NCBI GenBank assembly: GCA_031286265.1
Contig: JAITUP010000186.1
Coordinates: forward strand, 1-32,827
From: Chitinispirillales bacterium
GTDB taxonomy: Bacteria; Fibrobacterota; Chitinivibrionia; Chitinivibrionales; Chitinispirillaceae
Reading direction: 5' to 3'
DNA: 32,827 nucleotides
The translations under genes and the position numbers were made by a program. Under the pieces are notes generated by a model. It made no database searches. It saw only the letters and a program-made list of their open reading frames with translations, and had not been told where the DNA came from. Positions 17,600 through 25,514 of this stretch are shown here, in pieces (within the stretch, counting starts at the first letter, position 1; each line of letters starts with the position of its first letter).

Positions 17600-19551
17600 T
17601 TTTTTACCTGTTTGTTTTTGGCCTTCAACAAAAACATCGCCAAAACTGAAATATCCGCCGGCGTAATGCCGCCAATCCGTGATGCCTGGCCCAGAGTATT
17701 AGGACAAATTCTCCGTAGCTTCTCCTGTGATTCCGTGAGAAGACCAGGCACATTGTAACAAAAATCATCCGGTATCTGCGTTTCCTCAAGCCGGTGTAGC
17801 TTCTCAATTTCTTTGAGTTGCTTTTTTACAAATCCTTTGTATTTGATTTCCGACTCAACACCTAGCGCCAAAAACCTGTCGAACTGTGTGACCAGACACG
17901 AACAGACCGCTGATGTTTGTTGTGCCGATTGTTCGGGAATCAATGTGTCGGTGTTATCGTTATTACCAACACATTGTTCACAACCAACGTTTAGCTCACA
18001 CGCTATCAACAATTCTTTAATCTCAACCTCTGGCCGTCTGAGCAGTTCTCCGGCGATCCCGGGCTGGGAAATCGTCCCAATTCCCATTTTACCATATTGT
18101 TCCGGTGTAACCCTAATCCCGCCGAGCCACTCCTCAGTCCTCTTTTTCTTATCCCAAAATCGTTGCCGTTTATCGTATTGTGTTTGTGTTATTGTCCCCA
18201 AACTACGCGCAATCGGCATCAGCCGTTCGTCGCAGTTGTCTTGCCGCAACAGCAACCGGTGCTCTGCTCGCGACGTAAACATCCTGTATGGCTCGTCCGT
18301 CCCCTTCGTCACCAAATCATCAATCAACACTCCAACGTAAGAGGTGTCCCGCCCCAACACCACCGGTTTCTCCCCGCGTAACGCCAAAACCGCGTTAATC
18401 CCGGCCATGAGTCCCTGGCAGGCGGCTTCTTCGTAACCAGATGTCCCGTTTACCTGTCCGGCGAAAAACAGGCCCGGCACAATCCTAGACTCGAGAGACG
18501 GTTTCAGCTGCAACGGCTGAAAGTAATCGTATTCGATTCCGTATCCGGGCCGTACAATCCGTGCACGCTCAAGCCCCTCCATGCTCGCAACCATTTTTTC
18601 CTGCACGTCGCAGGGAAGACCCGTTGAAAATCCATTCAGATACAACTCGCAGCCGCTACGGGTCTCTGGTTCTAAATATAATACATGTCCGCCACGTTCT
18701 CCAAATCTTACAACTTTATCTTCGATCGATGGACAGTAGCGCGGCCCGGCCGACTGTATTTTTCCGGTGTACTGTAACGATCGATCCATGTTCTGCAATA
18801 TGTGTTGATGTGTTGTAGTATTGGTTTTTACCACCCAACAGACTATTTTATTGTGTAGTTTTCTCCGGGTAAAAAATGAAAACGGCCAAGGGTCGGCATC
18901 CCCGCGCTGCACCGTGAGCCGGGAGTAGTCCACCGATCGTCCGTCGATCCGCGGCGGTGAACTGGTTCTGAGCCGCCCCGAGGTGATACCAAGCGCACAG
19001 ATGCTTTTCGTTAACCCCGATGCTGATGGTTCCCCCATTCGCCCACCCGCAAAAGTATTCAGCCCGATGTGAATAGTGCCGTTGAGAAACGTTCCAGCAG
19101 TCAAAATGACTGCTTTTGTAGCGATTATTTCTCCGCTATCCATAGTAACGGCCAAGATTTTCTCTGTAGAAACGTCTAATTTTGCTGCCATGGCCTGAAA
19201 GATAGTGATATTTTGATGTTTTTTCAGCGCACGACGTGCCAAATCTCGGTAGAGAAGCCGATCAGCCTGTGCTCTTGGTCCCCAAACCGCACTTCCTTTG
19301 CTGGAATTGAGCATCCGAAAATGTATCCCTGCTTGGTCAATCAAATCAGCCATCAACCCGCCCAGCGCCCCAATCTCCCGAACAATGTTGCCCTTTGCCA
19401 CTCCCCCAATGGCCGGATTGCAGGACATCTGGCCGATGAGATCAACATGGCTTGTAACCAGTAACACCTTGGCGCCCATTTTGGCGGCAATGTGAGCGGC
19501 TTCAATTCCGGCATGTCCGGCGCCGATGACTATTATGTCGAATTTTGGCAT
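17593..19551 (-). CDS. mnmG: tRNA uridine-5-carboxymethylaminomethyl modification enzyme MnmG (GidA)
   Basis: MPKFDIIVIGAGHAGIEAAHIAAKMGAKVLLVTSHVDLIGQMSCNPAIGGVAKGNIVREIGALGGLM; PGLFFAGQVNGTSGYEEAACQGLMAGINAVL; RMFTSRAEHRLLLRQDNCDERL. Confidence 0.97.
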   Translation of the reverse strand: MPKFDIIVIGAGHAGIEAAHIAAKMGAKVLLVTSHVDLIGQMSCNPAIGGVAKGNIVREIGALGGLMADLIDQAGIHFRMLNSSKGSAVWGPRAQADRLLYRDLARRALKKHQNITIFQAMAAKLDVSTEKILAVTMDSGEIIATKAVILTAGTFLNGTIHIGLNTFAGGRMGEPSASGLTKSICALGITSGRLRTSSPPRIDGRSVDYSRLTVQRGDADPWPFSFFTRRKLHNKIVCWVVKTNTTTHQHILQNMDRSLQYTGKIQSAGPRYCPSIEDKVVRFGERGGHVLYLEPETRSGCELYLNGFSTGLPCDVQEKMVASMEGLERARIVRPGYGIEYDYFQPLQLKPSLESRIVPGLFFAGQVNGTSGYEEAACQGLMAGINAVLALRGEKPVVLGRDTSYVGVLIDDLVTKGTDEPYRMFTSRAEHRLLLRQDNCDERLMPIARSLGTITQTQYDKRQRFWDKKKRTEEWLGGIRVTPEQYGKMGIGTISQPGIAGELLRRPEVEIKELLIACELNVGCEQCVGNNDNTDTLIPEQSAQQTSAVCSCLVTQFDRFLALGVESEIKYKGFVKKQLKEIEKLHRLEETQIPDDFCYNVPGLLTESQEKLRRICPNTLGQASRIGGITPADISVLAMFLLKAKNKQVKND

Positions 19552-19658
19552 CCTACGAAATATAGTTGATGCGCCGGGCCGGGTTTGAGGGATTTATTTT
19601 GATATGGCAAAAACAATGAATGGCGTGATGCCAACGCTGGACAACAGCAACTCTGTTT

Positions 19659-20291
19659 TTAGCCACCTACCCCCAATGTTTCACGTGAAACACAAGCGCC
19701 GCGGTAGATACGTTTGTTGTACCATGCCACAGGATTTTTTTCGATATATTCGGCAATTTCCTGATAATCATTTTCGCTTCGAACAATGCGATTGTGGAAT
19801 GAGCTTCCCCAAACAGGAAACGCATATTGCATGGAAACGGTTTGTTTTAAGCTACTAACAACAGCGCTAACAGTAGGAACGGCAAGCGCTTGCCCATTGT
19901 CGGCAATCTGCCGACAATCATCGATAACTAATATCATATGCAAATGATCTGGCATGATGACGTGTACGTCAATGTATACGTTTGGGTAAATTTGCGAAAT
20001 ATTAATTATCGCGCCTTCAATCTTTCGCCCGACATCAAACAACACTACCTGCGGTAGCCCGGCGTTGCTCGGTGGACGATAGGTCAAACCGCCGTGCTGT
20101 TGTAGAAGCGGCGATCTGTTGTCTGTGGCCGTTGCCGCTTGAGTCGCGGTTGGCCGGTCGATTGCCGGTCCTACGACAGCGCTGAAAATTTCATTGCGAT
20201 TTTTTGCGCATATTGTCACAAAATTCACGCTGTATCGGCCATACCCATGACCCATCAAACGATTAGATCTACGGAACGATAAATTATTCAT
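19659..20291 (-). CDS. Y1-type (REP-associated tyrosine transposase-like, IS200-related) protein
   Basis: YGRYSVNFVTICAKNRNEIFS, VYIDVHVIMPDHLHMILVI (HxH), FPVWGSSFHNRIVRSENDYQEIAEYIEKNPVAWY: RAYT signature including the candidate catalytic Tyr. Confidence 0.9.
   Translation of the reverse strand: MNNLSFRRSNRLMGHGYGRYSVNFVTICAKNRNEIFSAVVGPAIDRPTATQAATATDNRSPLLQQHGGLTYRPPSNAGLPQVVLFDVGRKIEGAIINISQIYPNVYIDVHVIMPDHLHMILVIDDCRQIADNGQALAVPTVSAVVSSLKQTVSMQYAFPVWGSSFHNRIVRSENDYQEIAEYIEKNPVAWYNKRIYRGACVSRETLGVGG
19677..19692. promoter_or_regulatory. parS: parS site 2
   Basis: Exact TGTTTCACGTGAAACA inside the 3' end of the RAYT-like ORF (encodes ...CVSRET...). Confidence 0.95.
19881..19918. repeat. 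Two adjacent palindromes inside the RAYT-like ORF
   Basis: GGCAAGCGCTTGCC (19881-19894, perfect 14 bp) followed at once by ATTGTCGGCA-ATC-TGCCGACAAT (19896-19918, 10 bp arms). Confidence 0.85.
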
Positions 20292-20335
20292 AACTTTTTA
20301 CTCCTTGTGACTTTGTAATTAATTAATATTACTAA

Positions 20336-20563
20336 TCAGCGGGTTGCCTTTAGAATGAAAAAACAGCCGCTGACACAGATTAACAAAAGCAAAATTAGCA
20401 CAACGCGAAATGGCACAACGAAATTAGGTACAACGCGAATGATAAAACGCAAGCAAAAAACTAAAATCAAGATCAAGGCAACAAATAACGCGACTAACAT
20501 GAATATAATCAATGCGCCAATATCATGGAACATTTTTTTATTTTTTTCATGAATCGATCCCAA
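20336..20563 (-). CDS. Small hydrophobic membrane protein (hypothetical)
   Basis: 75 aa with two strongly hydrophobic stretches (ALIIFMLVALFVALILILVFCLRFII; FRVVLILLLLICVSGCFFIL). Only ORF length and hydrophobicity support it. Confidence 0.4.
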   Translation of the reverse strand: MGSIHEKNKKMFHDIGALIIFMLVALFVALILILVFCLRFIIRVVPNFVVPFRVVLILLLLICVSGCFFILKATR

Positions 20564-20820
20564 AAATTGTCACACTGTTTCATTTCGTTTATAGGTTTGT
20601 GGATTTGCTCGCAAAATGTAACAGGTATGTTTACGGAATAAAAAAAAGTTTATTTGACATCCAAAATACCCATTAATTATTTTTTCTGTGGCTATAGTAT
20701 TAGGTTGGTTTTCCGCAGATTCGGTTTTCATAGATATGCGGAACAAGGTTGTCGCTTTGTATCGCCAATGTTCGTATTAGCAACCATAACAATAATTATA
20801 ACGACAAAAAAGGAAAATTC

Positions 20821-21876
20821 ATGAAAAAAAGCATTGTAAAAAAATTACTCTTGCTCTTGTTTGTAACCACTATTGCATGGGGCAAGGACACTCTTACATT
20901 CGTTGCGGTTGGCGATATTATGCTCGGGCTCAACTGGCCTGAGGACGCTCAGGCACTCCCGCCTCAGGACGGTGCGCTTACGTTTGAGAGCGTGAAGGAA
21001 GTTTTGCGGAGCGCAGACATTACCTTTGGAAATTTGGAAGGTGTGTTCCTCGATTCCGGCGGGGTGCCGAAACAGTGTTCGAACCCGCGCATGTGTTTCA
21101 ACTTCAGAATGCCGGAGAGATATGTCAAGCATCTAGTCGACGCGGGGTTTAATCTTATGTCTGTCGCCAACAACCATACCGGCGACTTCGGCGAACCGGG
21201 GCGTGTAGCCACGGTGAGAGTTTTGAGAGAAGCTGGGTTAGGGTTCGCGGGGCTCTTGAACACGGCCGAATACTATGTCTATGAAAAGGATGGCATCCGT
21301 TATGGATTTGTGGCGTTTGCGCCCAATCGGGGAACAGTGAATTTTCACGACGTACCGAAAGCAAGACAATTGATCTCCGATGTAAAAGCGAAATCGGATA
21401 TAGTGATTGTGAGCATGCATATAGGCACGGAAAGAGGCGACAACGTTTCCCGCATAACCCGCCAAACAGAGATGTTCCTGAGCGAGAACCGCGGTAACCC
21501 CTACGAATTCGCCCGCGTTGCCATTGATGCCGGTGCCGACATGGTGTTCGGTCACGGTCCGCACGTGGCTCGGGCGATTGACCTGTACAAAGGAAAATTC
21601 ATTGCCTACAGCCTCGGAAATTTTGCCACCAATGCCGGCATTAGCATCACCGGTAAACAAGGCTACGCTCCGATTGTGAGGATAAGGACAGACAGACAGG
21701 GCAACTTCATTGACGGCGAAATCATCTCGGCTATCCAGCGTGGTAACAGAGGTGAACGACGGCCGTTTTTGGACCCGACCGGAGTTTGTATAAGGGAAAT
21801 AAAAATGCTGACAGAGTTGGATATTCCCGAAGCGGGGTTCGTTATCGGTAACGATGGAAAAATAACATTGAAATAA
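20821..21876 (+). CDS. CapA/PgsA-family metallophosphoesterase-like secreted protein
   Basis: Signal peptide MKKSIVKKLLLLLFVTTIAWG; TLTFVAVGDIMLGLNW, ADITFGNLEGVFLD, FNLMSVANNHTGDFGEPG, GADMVFGHGPHVARAIDLYKGKFIAYSLGNFA. Confidence 0.9.
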   Translation: MKKSIVKKLLLLLFVTTIAWGKDTLTFVAVGDIMLGLNWPEDAQALPPQDGALTFESVKEVLRSADITFGNLEGVFLDSGGVPKQCSNPRMCFNFRMPERYVKHLVDAGFNLMSVANNHTGDFGEPGRVATVRVLREAGLGFAGLLNTAEYYVYEKDGIRYGFVAFAPNRGTVNFHDVPKARQLISDVKAKSDIVIVSMHIGTERGDNVSRITRQTEMFLSENRGNPYEFARVAIDAGADMVFGHGPHVARAIDLYKGKFIAYSLGNFATNAGISITGKQGYAPIVRIRTDRQGNFIDGEIISAIQRGNRGERRPFLDPTGVCIREIKMLTELDIPEAGFVIGNDGKITLK

Positions 21877-21900
21877 ATGCTTAATCGATAACATTTTTGT

Positions 21901-21930
21901 TTTGACATTCGGCGCGCCAAATGTTATCTT
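21901..21930 (+). promoter_or_regulatory. Sigma70-type promoter for the S1-domain gene
   Basis: TTGACA, 17 bp (ttcggcgcgccaaatgt), TATCTT: same -35/spacer length/-10 as the tRNA-Gly promoter. Coordinates approximate. Confidence 0.55.
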
Positions 21931-21996
21931 TTCATATATTCCGATGTTTTTGTAGGTTACAGGGTTCACTTTTTTGAAGTTGGGAGTGTGCGGGTT

Positions 21997-23712
21997 ATGC
22001 TTGACAAGAAACATGACGGCTTCTTTGACGAAGATACTTCCGAAAACCGTAAGTCCGACGAGCTCATGAAAATGATCGAACTCGGCGGTCACGACAAACA
22101 AATGAAATCTTTCTCGGTAGGAGACAAGGTCTCAGGCACGGTCTCGCGGATTAGCGCAGACAGCTTGTTTGTGGATATCGGTGCGAAGAACGAGGCGGTA
22201 ATGAAAATGTCCGATACCGACGCCGATGTGAAAGCCGGCGACACGGTCAGCGGATTTATTGTGTCGAAATCCGGCGGCGAGACGGTGATCAGCAAGAGTA
22301 TGGCCGCTGCTGTAGGCGGTGTCGATATGCTCAGGGACGCGCTCAATGCGCGCCTGCCGGTGCAGGGTAAGGTCACGGGGGTCAGCAAATCGGGGCTCAC
22401 GGTGAAGATCATGGGACATAGGGCGTTTTGCCCCGTCAGCCAAATAGATGTCAAGTTCACATCGGATGTCAACGAGTATCTCGGAAAGACGCTTGATTTT
22501 GTGATAACCCGCATAACGGAAGGTGGGAAGAATATCGTTGTAAGCCGTGTGCCGCTGTTTGAGGCGAGCCTTGAGGAACAATTCAAAAAATTCGCGGACG
22601 CTGCCGGAAGCGACAAGGTCTTTACCGGAACGATCTCAAAAATTCTCGAATTCGGCCTTTTCGTGGAATTAGGCGGACTTGAGGGGCTTGTCCACATATC
22701 CGAGGTTTCATGGGAACGCGCACAGAATCTGAACGACTCATTTTCGATGGGGCAGACGGTAGAGTTTGTGGTATTAAAGGCGGAGCGCAAAGATTCGTTG
22801 CGCAACTCAAAAATATCCATGTCTATCAAACAAGCGCTTGAAGATCCGTGGAAACGAGTCACGGAACAGGTGAATGTTGGGCAATCAATAGAAGGCAGGG
22901 TCACGCGTCTCGCCGACTTCGGCGCGTTTGTCGAGGTAATGCCGGGCGTTGAGGGGCTCGTCCACATCTCGGAAATGGCTTGGGGACGGCGTGTCTACCA
23001 TCCGTCTGAAATTGTGAAACCCGGACAGACCATCAAGGTAACGGTGCTTGGCATAGATCTCAACAAGCGGTCGATTTCCCTCACCCTGAAAGATGTAGCC
23101 AACGATCCGTGGAGCGGAATTGAGGAAAAACTATCGGTAGGCGCCGATGTAGAGGGTACGGTGGCGAGGAAAGCCAAGTTCGGCTATTTCGTCGACCTCT
23201 TTGAGGGCGTTACGGGTCTGCTCGTATTCTCAAGAATGGCGCCGGATAAAAAAGACTCGCTCAAACCGGGCGACACGGTTACCGTTCAAGTGGAATCCAT
23301 AGATACCGATAGCCGCCGTGTCTCGTTGTCTATGGGGGGGGTGTCAGATTCCGGCAAAGAAACCAGTGACACCAGGGAATATCTGAAAAAGCAGAACGCC
23401 AAATCGGATAAAAAACAATCCTCCGCACCAACCGACACAGAATTCGGCACCGCGCTCATGGCCGCGCTAAAAATGACAAAACCGGAAGATGAAAAACCGT
23501 CCGCCCAGACATCTGCGGCAAAATCGTTGAAACCAGAGCCGGAGGATGAGGAACCGGCGGTAGAAACAAAATCGCCAAAACCGGCAAAAAAGAAATCGAC
23601 CGCCAAAACAGCGGCGTCGGAATCGCCGATGCAACCGGTGGTGTCGGAACTGTCCCCCGCGCCTGTGGCAGCCGACGATGCAAGCGCTGAAACAGCGGCG
23701 CAGGCAGACTAA
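21997..23712 (+). CDS. rpsA: Ribosomal protein S1-like protein with five S1 domains and a low-complexity K/A/P/E-rich C-terminal tail
   Basis: Repeats include VFTGTISKILEFGLFVELGGLEGLVHISEVSW, IEGRVTRLADFGAFVEVMPGVEGLVHISEMAW, VEGTVARKAKFGYFVDLFEGVTGLLVFSRM, plus two more divergent N-terminal S1 units. Confidence 0.85.
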   Translation: MLDKKHDGFFDEDTSENRKSDELMKMIELGGHDKQMKSFSVGDKVSGTVSRISADSLFVDIGAKNEAVMKMSDTDADVKAGDTVSGFIVSKSGGETVISKSMAAAVGGVDMLRDALNARLPVQGKVTGVSKSGLTVKIMGHRAFCPVSQIDVKFTSDVNEYLGKTLDFVITRITEGGKNIVVSRVPLFEASLEEQFKKFADAAGSDKVFTGTISKILEFGLFVELGGLEGLVHISEVSWERAQNLNDSFSMGQTVEFVVLKAERKDSLRNSKISMSIKQALEDPWKRVTEQVNVGQSIEGRVTRLADFGAFVEVMPGVEGLVHISEMAWGRRVYHPSEIVKPGQTIKVTVLGIDLNKRSISLTLKDVANDPWSGIEEKLSVGADVEGTVARKAKFGYFVDLFEGVTGLLVFSRMAPDKKDSLKPGDTVTVQVESIDTDSRRVSLSMGGVSDSGKETSDTREYLKKQNAKSDKKQSSAPTDTEFGTALMAALKMTKPEDEKPSAQTSAAKSLKPEPEDEEPAVETKSPKPAKKKSTAKTAASESPMQPVVSELSPAPVAADDASAETAAQAD

Positions 23713-23729
23713 TAAAAAAGAGGATATCA

Positions 23730-24713
23730 ATGAAAACGCTTGTTATAGGCGGCGCGGGATACATAGGAAGCCATGTAACCCGTGCTCTGCTCGACAGAGG
23801 GCATGAAGCCGCGGTGTTTGATAACCTCTCAAGCGGCTGCAAGGAGAATTTATTCGATGACGCCACATTCATTCATGGTGATATTCTTGATGCCGACGCG
23901 CTCAAAAAGACAATGGACGAGGGTAGCTTCGACGCGCTAATCCACCTCGCCGCTTTCAAGGCAGCCAATGAATCGATGACGCACCCGGAAAAGTATTCCG
24001 TCAACAATATTACCGGAACAATAAACATCCTGAATTGCGCCACGGCCGCTAATATCAATAACTTAGTGTTTTCATCAACCGCCGCGGTCTACGGCGATCC
24101 GCAGTATATACCGCTCGACGAAGATCATCAGCTCAATCCTGAAAATTATTACGGTTTCACAAAACTCGAAATCGAACGTATCCTCAACTGGTACAACAGG
24201 TTAAAGGGTATTCGCTACGCTGCCTTGCGTTACTTTAATGCTGCCGGATATGATGACGCGGGAAGAATCCGCGGTCTCGAACGTAATCCTGCTAACCTGT
24301 TGCCAATTATAATGGAAGTGGCGGACGGGACCAGAGAAAAACTTGAAATTTTCGGCGACGATTGGGATACGCCGGACGGAACCTGTATCAGAGATTACAT
24401 CCATGTAACCGATTTAGCCGAGGCCCATGTTCTTGCACTTGAATATTTGATTGATAATGATCAAAGCCTCACAATAAACCTGGGGAGCGAAACGGGAATT
24501 AGCGTAAAATCCATGCTTGAAACGGCAAGAAAAGTGACAGGCCGCCCCATCCCAAGCGTCATGGCCGGAAGGCGCGCCGGAGACCCCGCCCGTGTTGTCG
24601 CGTCGTCGTCCAAAGCCAAAGAAATCCTAAACTGGCAAATCACTCGGCACAGTAGCGTCGAAACGCTGATCGAAAGTACGTGGAGAGTATATTCCGAAAA
24701 AGGAAAACCATAG
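23730..24713 (+). CDS. galE: UDP-glucose 4-epimerase
   Basis: MKTLVIGGAGYIGSHVTRALLDRGHEAAVFDNLSSG, FSSTAAVYGDP, YGFTKLEIERIL, ALRYFNAAGYD, GTCIRDYIHVTDLAEAHVLAL. Confidence 0.95.
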   Translation: MKTLVIGGAGYIGSHVTRALLDRGHEAAVFDNLSSGCKENLFDDATFIHGDILDADALKKTMDEGSFDALIHLAAFKAANESMTHPEKYSVNNITGTINILNCATAANINNLVFSSTAAVYGDPQYIPLDEDHQLNPENYYGFTKLEIERILNWYNRLKGIRYAALRYFNAAGYDDAGRIRGLERNPANLLPIIMEVADGTREKLEIFGDDWDTPDGTCIRDYIHVTDLAEAHVLALEYLIDNDQSLTINLGSETGISVKSMLETARKVTGRPIPSVMAGRRAGDPARVVASSSKAKEILNWQITRHSSVETLIESTWRVYSEKGKP

Positions 24714-24715
24714 TT

Positions 24716-25477
24716 ATGGACAACTCAAAAATATTAATAGTCATCCCGACCTATAACGAGCATGAAAACATAACGTTGCTCATTCCTGTAGTCAAGCAGA
24801 CTCTCCCGGGGGTTCACATTCTCGTAGTTGACGATTCATCTCCCGATGGCACAAGCGCTGCCGTTAAGGAGATGGTTTCAACTGGGATTGAGGGGCTGTT
24901 TGTGCTCGACCGCGCCAAAAAAGAAGGGCTCGGCCGCGCTTATATCGCCGGTTTCAAGTGGGCGCTTGAGCGGGATTACGAATTCATTTTCGAAATGGAC
25001 GCCGATTTTTCGCACAATCCGTCTTACCTGCCCAAATTCATAGAGGCGGCGCAGGAAAACGACCTCGTGATCGGCTCGCGCTACATTTGCGGCGTAAATG
25101 TCGTAGATTGGCCGATGTCACGGCTGCTTCTCAGCTATTTCGCCAACAAATTTGCGCGTTTCGTTACCGGATTGCGCGTTAAGGATTGTACAGGCGGCTA
25201 CAAATGCTTCCGCCGCGCCGTCCTCGAGTCGTTCAATTTTGACGGAATCGCGTCGTCGGGGTATTCATTTCAGATCGAGTTGAATTTTTATACCTGGAAA
25301 AACGGGTTCAAAATCAAAGAAATTCCCATAGTTTTTACGGACAGGCAGCGCGGAGTGTCAAAGATGTCTACGAAAATCATCAAGGAGGCCACGCTATTGG
25401 TTTGGAAATTGCGGGTGAAATCTCTTTTCAGCAATCCGCATAAAAGTAAAAAATGTGGGAGGTCGAAATCAAAATAA
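24716..25477 (+). CDS. Polyprenol monophosphomannose synthase-like GT2 glycosyltransferase
   Basis: MDNSKILIVIPTYNEHENITLLIPVV, ILVVDDSSPDGTSAAV, RAKKEGLGRAYIAGFKWALERDYEFIFEMDADFSHNPSYLP, DCTGGYKCFRR. Starts 2 bp after the galE stop. Confidence 0.9.
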   Translation: MDNSKILIVIPTYNEHENITLLIPVVKQTLPGVHILVVDDSSPDGTSAAVKEMVSTGIEGLFVLDRAKKEGLGRAYIAGFKWALERDYEFIFEMDADFSHNPSYLPKFIEAAQENDLVIGSRYICGVNVVDWPMSRLLLSYFANKFARFVTGLRVKDCTGGYKCFRRAVLESFNFDGIASSGYSFQIELNFYTWKNGFKIKEIPIVFTDRQRGVSKMSTKIIKEATLLVWKLRVKSLFSNPHKSKKCGRSKSK

Positions 25478-25514
25478 AAGGATCAAGCATCTGATTCTCC
25501 TGCGTTTTTGTGTT

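Noticed and set aside
19604-19858. Plus-strand ORF containing MFHVKH
   Set aside because: MFHVKH is simply the translation of the parS sequence atgtttcacgtgaaacac; antisense to the RAYT-like gene.
20711-20743. TTCCGCA...TGCGGAA stem upstream of the CapA-like gene as a riboswitch candidate
   Set aside because: Only 7 bp arms with a 19 nt loop and no match to a known riboswitch pattern by eye.
21238-22101. 287 aa minus-strand ORF antisense to CapA/S1 start
   Set aside because: Overlaps two well-supported plus-strand genes and the S1 promoter; no recognisable motifs.
22089-22967. 292 aa minus-strand ORF antisense to the S1 gene
   Set aside because: Mirror ORF opposite a clear S1-domain CDS; composition is typical of antisense translation.
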